This document shows positions 24,935 through 33,965 of a stretch of DNA of 50,795 nt, in pieces (within the stretch, counting starts at the first letter, position 1; each line of letters opens with the position of its first letter). The notes under the pieces are model-generated. The model saw nothing but the letters and a program-made list of their open reading frames with translations, was not told the origin of the DNA and did no database searches. A program made the translations under genes and the position numbers. This stretch comes from Bacillota bacterium (lineage in GTDB: Bacteria > Bacillota > Clostridia > Christensenellales > SZUA-584): assembly GCA_023436115.1 (NCBI GenBank), contig JAEZKQ010000020.1, positions 1 through 50,795 of the forward strand, read 5' to 3'.

Positions 24935-26305
24935 TTAATGTTCAATATCTGTTTTGGATGCCCTGTCCGGTTCATATGTTTTTTCCTCCTTTTCCTGTTG
25001 TTTCATCCGCTCGTTCTTCTCCCTAATAACAAGTGAGCGTTCCAAAATGGCGTCGCACAGCCTCAAATCCTGCCTGAGCGGTTTGAGCTGCGCGGATATA
25101 ACGCTGATTCGGGCCTCAATCTGCGTTCTTCGGGCTTCGGGGATGGATGTGCGGCGCTTCTCATCCGACAGCGCCTTGCGCTCCGCAGTCAGGGCAGCGA
25201 TTTGCTGCTCTGTGTCCATTCGGAAGCCGGCAAGCTGCTCGTCACTGTCGATAGCGTGCCTGTGCAGAAACTTCGCCTGCTCCGAGATAGCGTCCATAAG
25301 CCGCAAGTCCTCGCGTAATAAAAAAGGCGCCTGGCCTGTTGGTTGGCGCTGCGCCATTCGGAGCTTATATAAGTAATGGAAGTACAGTGCGCGCAGTCCC
25401 TTCCATGTGATGCGATAGAGCCTGAAATCCCCGCGCACCTTCACGCGCCTGACCGTGGGCGGCTCCGGTTTCGGCGGTCGCGTCGGCATCTGTTGGCGCA
25501 GGATGCGCTGCCGGATGGCCTCCTCGGTGTAATTGTCACCCAGCGAGTTGAGCCGCACAAAACGCTCCTTGCCTTGCGGACGCACCTTCATGTATTTGCC
25601 GCCCGTGACCACCTCGTAGCCCTTTTCCTTCAAGCTGCGGATGAACGCCTGAAAGCTCATGGACATCATGACGGCCTGATCCACGTCCTCGCGGATGGCG
25701 CTGCGCCATGTGGAGTGTCCTTCGTTCTCCGCCTTCCATTCGGCATAGTGCCTGGCTCTGCCGCACTCCGGGTTTTCCACAACAGACAGGCCATATTCCT
25801 TGCACAGCCTGTCGGATGCCTGCCGCAGCAGCCGGTACGACGCGTTGCAGTCGTTATACTTTTTCCCATCCAGAAACGACACGGAGTTGATTACGAAATG
25901 GTTGTGCAGATGCCCTTTATCAACATGGGTGGCGACGATGATTTCAAACCGCTGTCCCCAGAGCTCCCGCGCCAGCCTGACGCCGATCTCATGCGCGGTA
26001 TCCGGGGTGGTTTCTCCCTTGGCGAAGGACTGATACGCGTGGAAGGCCAGTATACCGTCCTCCTTGCAAAAGTGGCGCTTGGTTATGACCATCTGGTCAC
26101 GCGCCGTTTCGGGATCGCAGTTCACGCCGGTGACAAAAAGCTTCTTTTCCGTTTTGCGATCCTGCATCGTGTAGTCCATAACATCGCCCATCCCCTGAAG
26201 CTCATTCTCCGAATACACGGATGCGTCCGTTTTGTCCGGATTTTTGGCGTAGTTGACTACCTTGTCGAGCCTGCCCTTGATGTCCCATATCGCCGTTGTC
26301 GCCAT
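24935..26305 (-). CDS. MOBP-type relaxase/mobilization nuclease (456 aa)
   Basis: The relaxase domain occupies residues 1-250. The metal-binding motif THVDKGHLHNHFVINS (near 125-140) is intact, and the catalytic Tyr is expected in the N-terminal YAKNPDKT or DYTMQD regions. The helical C-terminal half (residues 290-440) includes coiled-coil stretches and probably binds other transfer proteins. The enzyme nicks oriT and leads the strand into the channel. It lies directly downstream of a small gene and MobC. The last about 15 codons derive from a duplicated pcfB start region, so the C-terminus was remodelled by the insertion at 24566-24961. Confidence 0.93.
   Translation of the reverse strand: MATTAIWDIKGRLDKVVNYAKNPDKTDASVYSENELQGMGDVMDYTMQDRKTEKKLFVTGVNCDPETARDQMVITKRHFCKEDGILAFHAYQSFAKGETTPDTAHEIGVRLARELWGQRFEIIVATHVDKGHLHNHFVINSVSFLDGKKYNDCNASYRLLRQASDRLCKEYGLSVVENPECGRARHYAEWKAENEGHSTWRSAIREDVDQAVMMSMSFQAFIRSLKEKGYEVVTGGKYMKVRPQGKERFVRLNSLGDNYTEEAIRQRILRQQMPTRPPKPEPPTVRRVKVRGDFRLYRITWKGLRALYFHYLYKLRMAQRQPTGQAPFLLREDLRLMDAISEQAKFLHRHAIDSDEQLAGFRMDTEQQIAALTAERKALSDEKRRTSIPEARRTQIEARISVISAQLKPLRQDLRLCDAILERSLVIREKNERMKQQEKEEKTYEPDRASKTDIEH
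24962..24990. repeat. Duplicated pcfB start inside the relaxase 3' end
   Basis: A near copy (about 26 of 28 aligned bases plus one extra T) of the pcfB ribosome site and first codons. On the minus strand it reads GGAGGAAAAAACATATG followed by AACCGGACAGG, giving a reading MNRTG that stops shortly afterwards. In this copy the relaxase frame runs through it. It marks the right edge of the inserted 81-aa segment. Confidence 0.75.
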
Positions 26306-26308
26306 ACA

Positions 26309-26653
26309 TCACCGCTCCGGTTCCTGATCTGTCCGCGTTGGCATGAGCGGATAATCGCCGGTGTGATCTTTGGTGTCGCATACTCTGGCGACAACGGTAT
26401 GCAGTTCTGCGTGCGCCAGCTCCCTATAATGATCAGTGATCAGCTCCAGGGGATTCTGAAACCTCAGCAGGTAATCCAGTTCGTTTTCACCATATCCATG
26501 AATGTTCTGTAAATAATGTGATACGCGTGCGTAGGCTGCAATTTCGCTCGCCCTGTCAAAAATCCTCTGCTTATCCAGCTTCAAAACAGAAGCCCTGTAA
26601 TCCTCAAAATTCCGCTTGATGCGGCGTATCAGTCTGGCCTGCTTTGTATTCAT
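26309..26653 (-). CDS. DUF3848-like small ICE protein (114 aa)
   Basis: A helical basic N-terminus (MNTKQARLIRRIKRNFEDYR) is followed by EIAAYARVSHYLQNIHGYGE and LDYLLRFQNPLELITDHY, a pattern I associate with DUF3848 proteins of Clostridia ICEs. The function is not known. The gene lies between mobC and the relaxase with 1- to 3-nt gaps, so it belongs to the relaxosome operon. Confidence 0.6.
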   Translation of the reverse strand: MNTKQARLIRRIKRNFEDYRASVLKLDKQRIFDRASEIAAYARVSHYLQNIHGYGENELDYLLRFQNPLELITDHYRELAHAELHTVVARVCDTKDHTGDYPLMPTRTDQEPER

Positions 26654-26654
26654 T

Positions 26655-26984
26655 TCAACACCTTCTTTCCGGCAGGGCTATTGCCTTATGGATTTCCAAT
26701 ACGGCTTTACGCAAATGCGCTGCCTCGCGTTCAAAGCCCGCCTCGTCAACATATCCCGTGGTGTTGGCTTTGGCCGCAAGCTGGTTGATGTTGCCGCCGA
26801 TGGCACGCAGCTCGCATATCATATTGTAATAATCAATAGGCGGCAGCTCCTTTGGCGCATATCCATTGACCAGAGAGCGCAGATAATTCTCCTGTGATAA
26901 TCCGGCTCTTTTCGCATTGTCATGGAGGCGCTGGCTCTCAGCTTCACTCAACCAAACCTGTGCGCGAATATTCCTTTTTCTCAT
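26655..26984 (-). CDS. mobC: MobC-like relaxosome accessory protein (109 aa)
   Basis: The N-terminal ribbon-helix-helix part (RKRNIRAQVWLSEAESQRLH, AKRAGLSQENYLRSLVNGY) and the C-terminal LRAIGGNINQLAAKANTTG are the MobC signature. It binds oriT DNA and aids strand separation for the relaxase. The gene is the first of the relaxosome operon and lies directly beside the hairpin-rich oriT region at 27010-27085. Confidence 0.9.
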   Translation of the reverse strand: MRKRNIRAQVWLSEAESQRLHDNAKRAGLSQENYLRSLVNGYAPKELPPIDYYNMICELRAIGGNINQLAAKANTTGYVDEAGFEREAAHLRKAVLEIHKAIALPERRC

Positions 26985-27009
26985 TTCATATGTACACCTC
27001 CGATGCGGA

Positions 27010-27085
27010 TAAATGGGGTTTTAGGGGCAACCAGCCCCTAACAAGCGGGTTTTGGGAGACAAAACCCAGTGCTTGCTGGCTGGTA
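27010..27085. other. oriT: Candidate oriT of the ICE (two tandem hairpins)
   Basis: TTAGGGGC (27021-27028) pairs with GCCCCTAA (27034-27041), and GGGTTTTG (27047-27054) pairs with CAAAACCC (27060-27067), both perfect with 5-nt loops. They are followed by AGTGCTTGCTGG. Tandem perfect inverted repeats directly upstream of mobC are the usual layout of MOBP transfer origins, and the strand-specific nick should lie beside the second repeat. The exact nick base cannot be set from sequence alone. Confidence 0.7.
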
Positions 27086-27140
27086 CACTGCATATGGTAG
27101 TTGCCAGGTCGAACGCATCATTGTGATATACTTTGACTAC

Positions 27141-28767
27141 ATTGGATGACACATGAAAAAAGTGCTTGCAGGGTTTTCACATCACATGAAATTACCCACG
27201 TCGTAGACTATTCCGTCATTCTTTGAAGAACTCAATGTTTCGGTTGGTTGGGTTTGACCTGGTCAATTACCCGTTTTACAGGCCAGCATATTGATCTTCA
27301 ATTAATGTGAATGATTGTCATCCATAAATTTAAGGGGGTACAGCAATGAACGAGCGTCCTGTGGCCGGGATTGATATCAGCAAGCGGTTTAGTGATCTCT
27401 GTATTCTGGCTCCGAACAATACTGTCATCTGTGAAACCAAGATTTATCATGACTTAACCAGTATGAACAGAGCTGTAGAAAAGCTTCAAGCTGCGAAAGA
27501 CACGTATGGTGAAAGTCCGGTGATCGTTATGGAATCAACAGCTCATTACCACCGAATCCTGCATCAGTTCTTGACCAGCGCAGGATTTGAGGTCTTACTA
27601 ATCAACCCCTTACAATCCAGTACGATTAAAAATATTGGTATCCGGAGAATAAAAAGCGATAAAGCAGACGCTAAGAAACTGGCATTGCTATATCGCTTAA
27701 AAGTACTCCATTCATCCAACTTCGACAACTCCATAACTAATGTTCTTAAAGACTTAACCCGTCAACGTATTGATCTCATTTCCGAGCGTGTCCGGTATAT
27801 CAACAAGCTTGGTGCTCTATTGGATCAGGCTTTCCCCGGATACTCCAAGGTATTTCCACAAATCAAGGGAAAATCATCCCTTGCCATATTAGCGCGCTTC
27901 CCGACCCCTGAGGCCATTTTAGGCGCGCGCAAAGATACTCTGCGAAAGGTCATCGGTGAAGCCTGCGGAAGGGGTAAAGACTCCATTTTTGCTCACAAGA
28001 AAGCGGATGCGTTAAAGAAAATCGCAGCTGAAGCCCAACAAATATGCATGTGTCGCACCTCCTTTAATATTCTTATTTCCATGACGGCTGCCATGCTCAA
28101 TACAATACAAGCCTCCGCCGAAAACCTCAAAAATGAGATAATGAGACTGGCAATGGCAGATTCGAATATTAAGAGTAACGTGGCACTGCTCACATCCATA
28201 CCCGGAATTGGCGACTATTCAGCAGTCGTCATCCTTTCTGAGATAAGTGATATCTCGCTATTCTCAAATCCAAAGCAGTTGGTAGCCTTCTGCGGCCTTG
28301 ATCCTACTGTCCGGCAATCCGGATCCTTTGTGGGTACCCACAACAGAATCAGCAAAAGGGGCTCATCCTACCTGCGGTGGGTACTAAATCTGTGTACGCA
28401 TGTTGCAGTACATCCCGGTAAAAACAAGGTATCTGCTAATACTGTTTTGTGTAGTTACTTTACAAAAAAGTGCGAAAGTAAGCCGCCAAAGGTGGCGTTA
28501 TGCGCTTGTATGCATAAGATGGTGAACATCATCTTTGCAGTACTAAGGGACCAGAAGCCTTTCGAGCTTCGTTTACCTGAAGAACATATTCGCTTGATGA
28601 AAACCCGTAAGGCTACCGATAAAGCTGCTTGAGCCCTAGTACGACGGCTTCCAATCTGTTTTGCAGAAGCCCGAGGAAGAAGCAGCTGGCGAAGCGAACT
28701 CTTGACAAACCGAAGCTCTTAAATGCTAAGCTATTTCATTTGAGGGCGATTTAATGTGTCATCCAAT
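27141..28767 (+). mobile_element. IS110-family (IS1111-group-like) insertion sequence
   Basis: A 14-bp perfect inverted repeat, ATTGGATGACACAT at 27141-27154 and ATGTGTCATCCAAT at 28754-28767, brackets a DEDD transposase gene. IS1111-group elements have such subterminal inverted repeats a few bases inside the true ends and give no clear target duplication; none was seen here. Long noncoding stretches lie on both sides of the gene (about 200 and 120 bp), as needed for a bridge-RNA locus. It is inserted between oriT and the DUF3846 gene of the ICE. The exact tips are not resolved. Confidence 0.75.
27346..28632 (+). CDS. IS110-family DEDD transposase (428 aa)
   Basis: The RuvC-like N-terminal domain has the acidic residues in VAGIDISKRF, VIVMESTAHYH and SDKADAKKLALL. 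The C-terminal Transposase_20 domain has SIPGIGDYSAVVILSEI, LVAFCGLDP and the conserved SGSFVGTHNRISKRGSSYLR region, in which a Ser is the nucleophile of this family. GGGGGT lies upstream of the ATG. The length is usual and all motifs are intact, so it should be active. The enzyme is RNA-guided in studied relatives. Confidence 0.95.
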   Translation: MNERPVAGIDISKRFSDLCILAPNNTVICETKIYHDLTSMNRAVEKLQAAKDTYGESPVIVMESTAHYHRILHQFLTSAGFEVLLINPLQSSTIKNIGIRRIKSDKADAKKLALLYRLKVLHSSNFDNSITNVLKDLTRQRIDLISERVRYINKLGALLDQAFPGYSKVFPQIKGKSSLAILARFPTPEAILGARKDTLRKVIGEACGRGKDSIFAHKKADALKKIAAEAQQICMCRTSFNILISMTAAMLNTIQASAENLKNEIMRLAMADSNIKSNVALLTSIPGIGDYSAVVILSEISDISLFSNPKQLVAFCGLDPTVRQSGSFVGTHNRISKRGSSYLRWVLNLCTHVAVHPGKNKVSANTVLCSYFTKKCESKPPKVALCACMHKMVNIIFAVLRDQKPFELRLPEEHIRLMKTRKATDKAA

Positions 28768-28823
28768 CCGTTCCCTTCGCCCTCGATGAGCTTCTGGAGC
28801 ATTTAAGGGCTGTTTGTCAAGAG
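28700..28823. repeat. Long interrupted hairpin at the right end of the IS
   Basis: Three nested complementary pairs occur: CTCTTGACAAAC (28700-28711) with GTTTGTCAAGAG (28812-28823), CTTAAATGCT (28719-28728) with AGCATTTAAG (28797-28806), and GAGGGCGA (28742-28749) with TCGCCCTC (28777-28784). The right IS inverted repeat lies in the loop. The rest of the gap to 28934 holds another small hairpin (TCTGCG-ACAA-CGCAGA, 28887-28902) and no gene. A structured RNA such as an IS110 bridge RNA, or a hairpin target, are both possible. Confidence 0.65.
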
Positions 28824-28934
28824 CAGCGGTATGGCTCCCCGAAGTCTGGTTTTCGAAGATATTTCCCTTGACAAATTCTTAGTTGGTCTGCGACAACGCA
28901 GAGCGCTGCCCCTATACCTGCCGGGAGAAAGAAA

Positions 28935-29723
28935 TCACCGCTCGAATTCCCGCGCATCGCGGCTCTCGTGCGTCCTTACAGGGTTCTTTTCAAAGCGATC
29001 CAGTTGCTTGAAGCCGATACTGTCCACATAATACGCGGTGCTCTTTCCACGTTCCCGAACGACGATCACGTCGCTCACCGACAGGGAATGTCCCTTGAAA
29101 TCCTCCGGGCGCTCTATATTGAACTTTTGGAACAGGTTCTCCAGCGATTCATGCGGACGCATATGGCCGGAATATACCAGATCGTAATTGCGGATGTCGC
29201 ACGAGATGCCGTTTTTATGGAGATAATCGTATGGCTCAAACCGGATATCGTGCAGCTCGTCCGAGCGTTTAAGCTGATATATTGAAAACTGGCGCGGCGA
29301 AGTGGTATCCGGGTACTCCGGCATATCCTGACGCGCTTCTTCCGGTGTCGGTTCAGCCTCCGGCTCCACCTTCTGCGCACGTATCTGCCCATTTGCCGAG
29401 TAAAATATCTCAGGCGCTTCAAACAGCTTTGCATACTTATCGGCCATCTCATCGGACAGCCCCGCGAAATTGTCCTCGCTCAGGCCGACGATGAGAAACG
29501 TACCGGCGATAATATCCACCATCTCTCCGTCTTCGCCGTAAATAGCACGGTTGAGTGGAAGCCCTTCCAGCTTGCCTTCCTCGTTACAAATAAGCCCCAC
29601 CAAATCTTCATATGGATACGTTGCCTCGATGTACCCGCCCACCTCGTGCTGCAGGGAACTGAGACCGGAGTCTATGTCCTTGATATACGGCTTTTTCATG
29701 GGTTCCACAACCAATACGTTCAT
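28935..29723 (-). CDS. DUF3846 / YodL-like domain protein of the ICE (262 aa)
   Basis: The N-terminal half (NVLVVEPMKKPYIKDIDSGL, then GYIEATYPYEDLVGLICNEE and AGTFLIVGLSED) is DUF3846. The C-terminal half (RQFSIYQLKRSDELHDIRFE, YDLVYSG, SLSVSDVIVVRE) is the YodL-like domain common in conjugative elements. The second ATG (29723) is chosen because GGAGGA lies at proper distance. The function is unknown; the protein is regularly found near ArdC, toprim and helicase genes in early ICE regions. Confidence 0.8.
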   Translation of the reverse strand: MNVLVVEPMKKPYIKDIDSGLSSLQHEVGGYIEATYPYEDLVGLICNEEGKLEGLPLNRAIYGEDGEMVDIIAGTFLIVGLSEDNFAGLSDEMADKYAKLFEAPEIFYSANGQIRAQKVEPEAEPTPEEARQDMPEYPDTTSPRQFSIYQLKRSDELHDIRFEPYDYLHKNGISCDIRNYDLVYSGHMRPHESLENLFQKFNIERPEDFKGHSLSVSDVIVVRERGKSTAYYVDSIGFKQLDRFEKNPVRTHESRDAREFER

Positions 29724-29775
29724 TTGAGATTCCTCCATGGTATTTGATTTTTAATGCAGTAAATATTAATAAGTG

Positions 29776-30111
29776 TTATCCTGCTGCCTGGCGTACCAAC
29801 AGCGCAGCGGCGCGCAAGGATGACTGATTTCCCTTGTCACATTGGAAGGTCAGCATAACAAGCGATTCTACCGGCATCCTGTCAATGAAAAGGTAATCGC
29901 CCGACGCCCATGTGGAGGTCTTAATCCTGCTCCCGTCGAGCAACTCGTAGTAGCTGATGATATTATCGCCGTTGCCCCATAGCTTGGCCTTGAGCGTACC
30001 GACCACTGTTCCTGACCCGTGGAAGAACGAGTACGCGTCCATATCAAAACCTGTTTTTTTGAGCATGCCATGCGTCATGGCGCATGGTTCTTTTTCCTTT
30101 TTTGGTGTCAT
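29776..30111 (-). CDS. Hypothetical ICE protein (111 aa)
   Basis: A strong AAGGAGG site precedes the ATG. The central region (GSGTVVGTLKAKLWGNGDNI, SYYELLDGSRIKTSTWASGD) is beta-rich and has no motif known to me. It is in the same orientation as the toprim and DUF3846 genes, between them, so it is likely part of the same transcript. Confidence 0.6.
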   Translation of the reverse strand: MTPKKEKEPCAMTHGMLKKTGFDMDAYSFFHGSGTVVGTLKAKLWGNGDNIISYYELLDGSRIKTSTWASGDYLFIDRMPVESLVMLTFQCDKGNQSSLRAAALLVRQAAG

Positions 30112-30162
30112 GATATTTTCCTCCTTAGAATTGATACCACCGTCTTACAGTGGCGGTTTTAA

Positions 30163-31137
30163 TCACCTCTCAGGCTCCCCGCGCATACGGATGGCAGGCG
30201 ATAAGCCCTTTTCGATCTGAAGCTGCCGGTTGTAATCCTTGCCCTTGTCCGGCAGCAGCAGCTCCGTGGTATAACGATCCGGCAACAGCGCGCAGATCGT
30301 CTGCGCGGCCAGCCTGCCCGCATCGTCGTTATCGAGGCACAGGGCGATATGGCATATTTCAGGATGATCATGCAGGTGCTGAGCCAACGCGGCTGGCAAC
30401 GGCGTCTCGCTGAGCGTCTGTCGAGGCCGGTAAACGCCGGAGAGCGAAAGGTAATTGAATTGCCGCCATTCATCCTTTTGCAATGAGGCAAACGAAAGCA
30501 GGTCAATTGCGCTCTCAAACAGATACACCGTATCCAAGCCCTGATCGAACGACAGGGCAAAGGCGTACCGCTTGTCGCTGCCGTCCGCCTCACGCAGAAA
30601 TACCGACGCTGGGCTGGAGCTGCGCAGCATGGCGTATTCCGCTTTCCCGCTGCCATCAAAACCCACGAACACGCAGTTGTGGCGTTCGTCCTCATACAAC
30701 CGCCCGGTATTAACGCAGTATTTCAGTATCTCCGGCTCGATGCCGCGCCCTGTCAGGTATCCCAGTACGCGCTCGTTGTTGACATATGGTTTTGGCAATA
30801 CGAACGGTGGCTTGACCGGAGGTTTCGCCGTATATACAGGCGGCGAAGGGGCGTATCCCTGACAGCCGCACAGATGCTGAACAGCCTCCACGAAGTCCAT
30901 GCCGCGCACCTTGATAAGGTAATCCAGCGCGCTTCTGCCGCCGATACCCCGCGACCACCAGCACCATTTACCGTTTGATATTTTGAGACTGTCATGCGCG
31001 CGGGTGGTGTACACGTTCGCGTTAATCCGCACCAGCTCGCCCGGCTCATAGGATTGGAGGTAGGTGAGCAAGTCCATTTCCTTCGCTTTATTGATCTGCT
31101 CCTGGGTGACATGGCCTTGTCGCATGTTCTGTGGCAT
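30163..31137 (-). CDS. DUF3991 / toprim-domain primase-like protein (324 aa)
   Basis: The N-terminal domain (TYLQSYEPGELVRINANVYT, WSRGIGGRSALDYLIKVRGM, then DFVEAVQHLCG) matches the DnaG-like DUF3991 domain, in which the zinc cysteines are not kept. The C-terminal toprim domain has the acidic motifs VYLFESAIDLLSFAS and IALCLDNDDAGRLAAQ. Such proteins are thought to help start replication of the transferred strand. The start codon is preceded at 24 nt by a terminator-like hairpin with seven U residues. Confidence 0.85.
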   Translation of the reverse strand: MPQNMRQGHVTQEQINKAKEMDLLTYLQSYEPGELVRINANVYTTRAHDSLKISNGKWCWWSRGIGGRSALDYLIKVRGMDFVEAVQHLCGCQGYAPSPPVYTAKPPVKPPFVLPKPYVNNERVLGYLTGRGIEPEILKYCVNTGRLYEDERHNCVFVGFDGSGKAEYAMLRSSSPASVFLREADGSDKRYAFALSFDQGLDTVYLFESAIDLLSFASLQKDEWRQFNYLSLSGVYRPRQTLSETPLPAALAQHLHDHPEICHIALCLDNDDAGRLAAQTICALLPDRYTTELLLPDKGKDYNRQLQIEKGLSPAIRMRGEPER

Positions 31138-31160
31138 ATTTATCTCCTTGTATAAAAAAA

Positions 31161-31181
31161 GACACCGGATATTCCGATGCC
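31161..31181 (-). terminator. Terminator-like hairpin upstream of the toprim gene
   Basis: On the minus strand GGCATCGGAATATCCGGTGTC forms an imperfect stem followed by seven T residues and then the ribosome site AAGGAGA. It shares the AAAAAAAGACAC edge (plus-strand view) with the hairpin in front of pcfB. Confidence 0.6.
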
Positions 31182-31276
31182 CTTCGCGCTTATTCTGTTG
31201 ATGCCGACTTATGATTCAAATTCATCCATTAAACCGCCGATGCTGCTATGCTGCCTGATTGCCGCTACCGGCATGG

Positions 31277-31588
31277 TCATAGCGCACCGACTCGTTTGAG
31301 GTACGCAATGCAGTCGGCGTGGCCAAAGCAATAGATTTCACGGCGCTCCATGTTTTCTCCCTCGTATTTCAGCATGGTGTATTGCACAAGCGCGGCGTGC
31401 TCCTCCTCGCTCATGGAGACAGCGTTCTTTCCTTCCAGCACCTGCAAGATGCAGGGGTGCTTCTCCATCAGCCTGTCACATTCCTGCCGGAGCGCCGTAT
31501 ACTGTTCGTCCTCGCGCAGCCTCACGGCCACCTCGTTTTCAATTTCCCTGTACCGCTCATTGATCCAATCCGATTTTGCAGGCTCCAT
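31277..31588 (-). CDS. Hypothetical ICE protein (103 aa)
   Basis: The ATG at 31588 with AGGAG at 7 nt decides the start; the longer reading lacks a ribosome site. The product is helical and charged (NERYREIENEVAVRLREDEQ, CDRLMEKHPCILQVLEGKNA, SMSEEEHAALVQYTMLKYE). It resembles the small proteins that follow the helicase gene in Tn1549-type ICEs, but no function is known. It lies directly downstream of the truncated helicase. Confidence 0.65.
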   Translation of the reverse strand: MEPAKSDWINERYREIENEVAVRLREDEQYTALRQECDRLMEKHPCILQVLEGKNAVSMSEEEHAALVQYTMLKYEGENMERREIYCFGHADCIAYLKRVGAL

Positions 31589-31659
31589 AGAAATCGCTCC
31601 TTCCCAAATATTCCTGCTAATAGTGTATTCATTCTCATGAGCCATATCAAAGCTGTCGT

Positions 31660-33965
31660 TTATCGTGTAATATATTCCTTTTCCCTTACATCCTCCTCCT
31701 GTTCCGGCTCGCCGTCAAGCACCTCCGGCTTGCCTTTTTCCATATTTAGCAGTGCATCCAGCTCGGCCGGCCGCACCGCCTTCTCATTAAGCTCCTGCTC
31801 CTGCGGAAACGGCTTATCCACCTCCAGCCTGGCTTCGTCCATCTGGCGGTTCAGATCCTCCAGACCGCGCCGGCAGCGTTCCACTTCCCGCGGCAGCCCG
31901 GAGAATACGTTGTCCATTCTCATGATGTTGCCATAGACATCACTTCCCAGAATAGTGGTATAGCTGAGCGCATTCTTCAGCGTCAGTTGAAACGCTTTGT
32001 TGAACGGATCGAAGGACAGGATCATCTTGAAGCCCCGGTATTCGCCGATTTCAGCCGGGTCGGGCGAGGTCTTGGCTTTACACGCTTCCAGCAGCGCCTT
32101 GCCAGCGGGCTCCTTCTCGTCATACCGGATGCCGTTTACCGTCATGGGCGAGAACTTCTGCCCATCCTCCGGCGCAATCTCCTTTAAGCGGGCGATGTCC
32201 TGCTCGTATCCGCGCATGCGCTCCTCGGTCTGCCTGATCTGCGAAGGGAAGTACCGATACAGATTATCCTCCATCGCATACCGCTGGCTCAAATGGCTGG
32301 CTTTCAGCAGCTTCAACCGCGCCACCTGAATGTCCAAATCCATCTTTTCCTTGATATACGGGTTTCCGGTCGCCAACGCCTTGACCTCGGCATAACTAAG
32401 TGCCGTTTCGTCGATGTCCTCACAGCTACGAACAGGCGATTTTGAGGTCATGATCTGGCTGATAAACTTCTGCTTGTTCTCAATGGTCTGCCACATGTAC
32501 GAATCAAAGGTGTTCTCGGTGACATACCTGAAAACATGAACCTGCTCGTTGTCGTTGCCCTGCCGGATGATCCGGCCTTCGCGCTGCTCGATGTCCGAAG
32601 GCCGCCACGGTACGTCCAGATGATGCTCGGCCACCAGCCTTTTTTGCACATTCGTCCCCGCGCCCATCTTGAAGGTGGAGCCCAGCAGGATGCGCACTTT
32701 GCCCTTGCGTACGTTTCCGAACAGCTCGCTCTTTCTTATCTCCGTGTTGGCGTCGTGGATGAAAGCGATCTCATCCTCCGGCACGCCCAGCTCCACCAGC
32801 TTGCGCTTGGTATCGTCGTACACATTAAAGCTGCCGTCGTAGTGGGGCGTCGAGAGGTCGCAGAACACAAGCTGCGTCAGTCGCTTGTCCCTGTTTTGCT
32901 CCCACAGGCGGTAGATGTTGCCCACACAGGCGCTCACCTTGCCGTCCGGGTCGTCCGGCAGCAACTCGCTGATCAGCCGCTGATCCAGCGCCAGCTTGCG
33001 TCCGTCGTTGGTGATTTTCAGCATATTGTCCTCGGTCGCGTCCACCATGCCGTTGCGCACCTTTTCCGCGCGTTCGGCCAGCTCCGCCACGATGCTGCGC
33101 TGATGCTCGCTCGGCTTTATCACCACGTTGTGGTATTCCGCCTCCGGCACAGGTAGGTTCAGCATATCGGCAGTCTGAATATCGGCGACCATTTTGAACA
33201 TGCTGATCAGCTCCGGCAGGTTGTAGAACCGCGCAAACCGCGTCTTGGCCCTGTAGCCCGTACCTTCAGGCGCCAGCTCTATGGCCGTCACGGTCTCGCC
33301 AAACGTCGAAGCCCATGCGTCGAAATGCTGCAAGCCCTGCCTGCGCAGCGCCTCGTACTGCAAGTACCGCTGCATGGTATACAACTCGGTCATGGAATTG
33401 CTGATTGGCGTTCCCGTCGCAAACACCACGCCGCGTCCGCCGGTCAGCTCGTCCAAATACCGGCACTTCATGAACAGATCGCTGCTCTTCTGTGCCTCCG
33501 TCTGTGAGAGCCCCGAGACGTTGCGCATCTTGGTGACGAGAAACAAATTTTTGTAGTTGTGCGCTTCATCCACAAAAAGGCGGTCTGCACCCAACTCCTC
33601 GAATGTCACCAGATCGTCCTTGCGCGACTGATCGTTGAGCTTATCCAGCTTCAGCTTGATGGCTTTCTTCGTCTTCTCAAGCTGCTTGACGGTAAACCGC
33701 TCCGCCTTGGCGGCTTTAGCGTCCGCGATGCCAAAAACGATCTCGTCGAGCTGCTCCTGCAGCACAGCCTTCTGCCGCTCTATGGACAGCGGTATCTTTT
33801 CGAGCTGGCTATGGCCGATGATCACTGCGTCGTAGTCGCCGGTAGCGATTCTGCCGCAGAACTTCTTTCTGTTACGCTTTTCAAAGTCCTTCTTCGTCGC
33901 CACCAATATGTTTGCGCTTGGGTAAAGCTGCAAAAACTCCGCCGCCCACTGCTCTGTTAAGGTTA
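31660..33965 (-). pseudogene. SNF2-type DNA helicase/methylase (LtrC-like), N-terminus lost
   Basis: The frame can be read from the junction (LTLTEQWAAEFLQLYPSANI) to the C-terminus, about 766 codons. Helicase motif II (DEAHNYKN), motif III-like GTPISNSMTELYTMQRYLQ and motifs V/VI (LGSTFKMGAGTNVQKRLVAE, REGRIIRQGN) are present. The N-terminal half with motif I (Walker A), normally just upstream of HLTEQWA, and the DNA-methylase part are missing; intact relatives are far longer (around 2000 aa or more). The break at about 33957-33966 coincides with a change to very A+T-rich DNA. The gene is therefore cut by the second mobile element. Confidence 0.88.

Larger units (their letters stand above)
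8653..33965 (-). mobile_element. Tn1549-like integrative conjugative element, partial
   Basis: A nearly complete transfer set in one orientation (DUF3846, toprim, helicase, MobC, relaxase, PcfB, ArdC-like, VirD4, Maff2, MT-A70, VirB6-like, PrgI, VirB4, C40 hydrolase) and an oriT. No integrase, excisionase or attachment repeats were found in the window, and the helicase end is cut off. The left limit is approximate and may lie within 8042-8652. It carries an IS110-family insertion and two cargo insertions. Confidence 0.8.
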
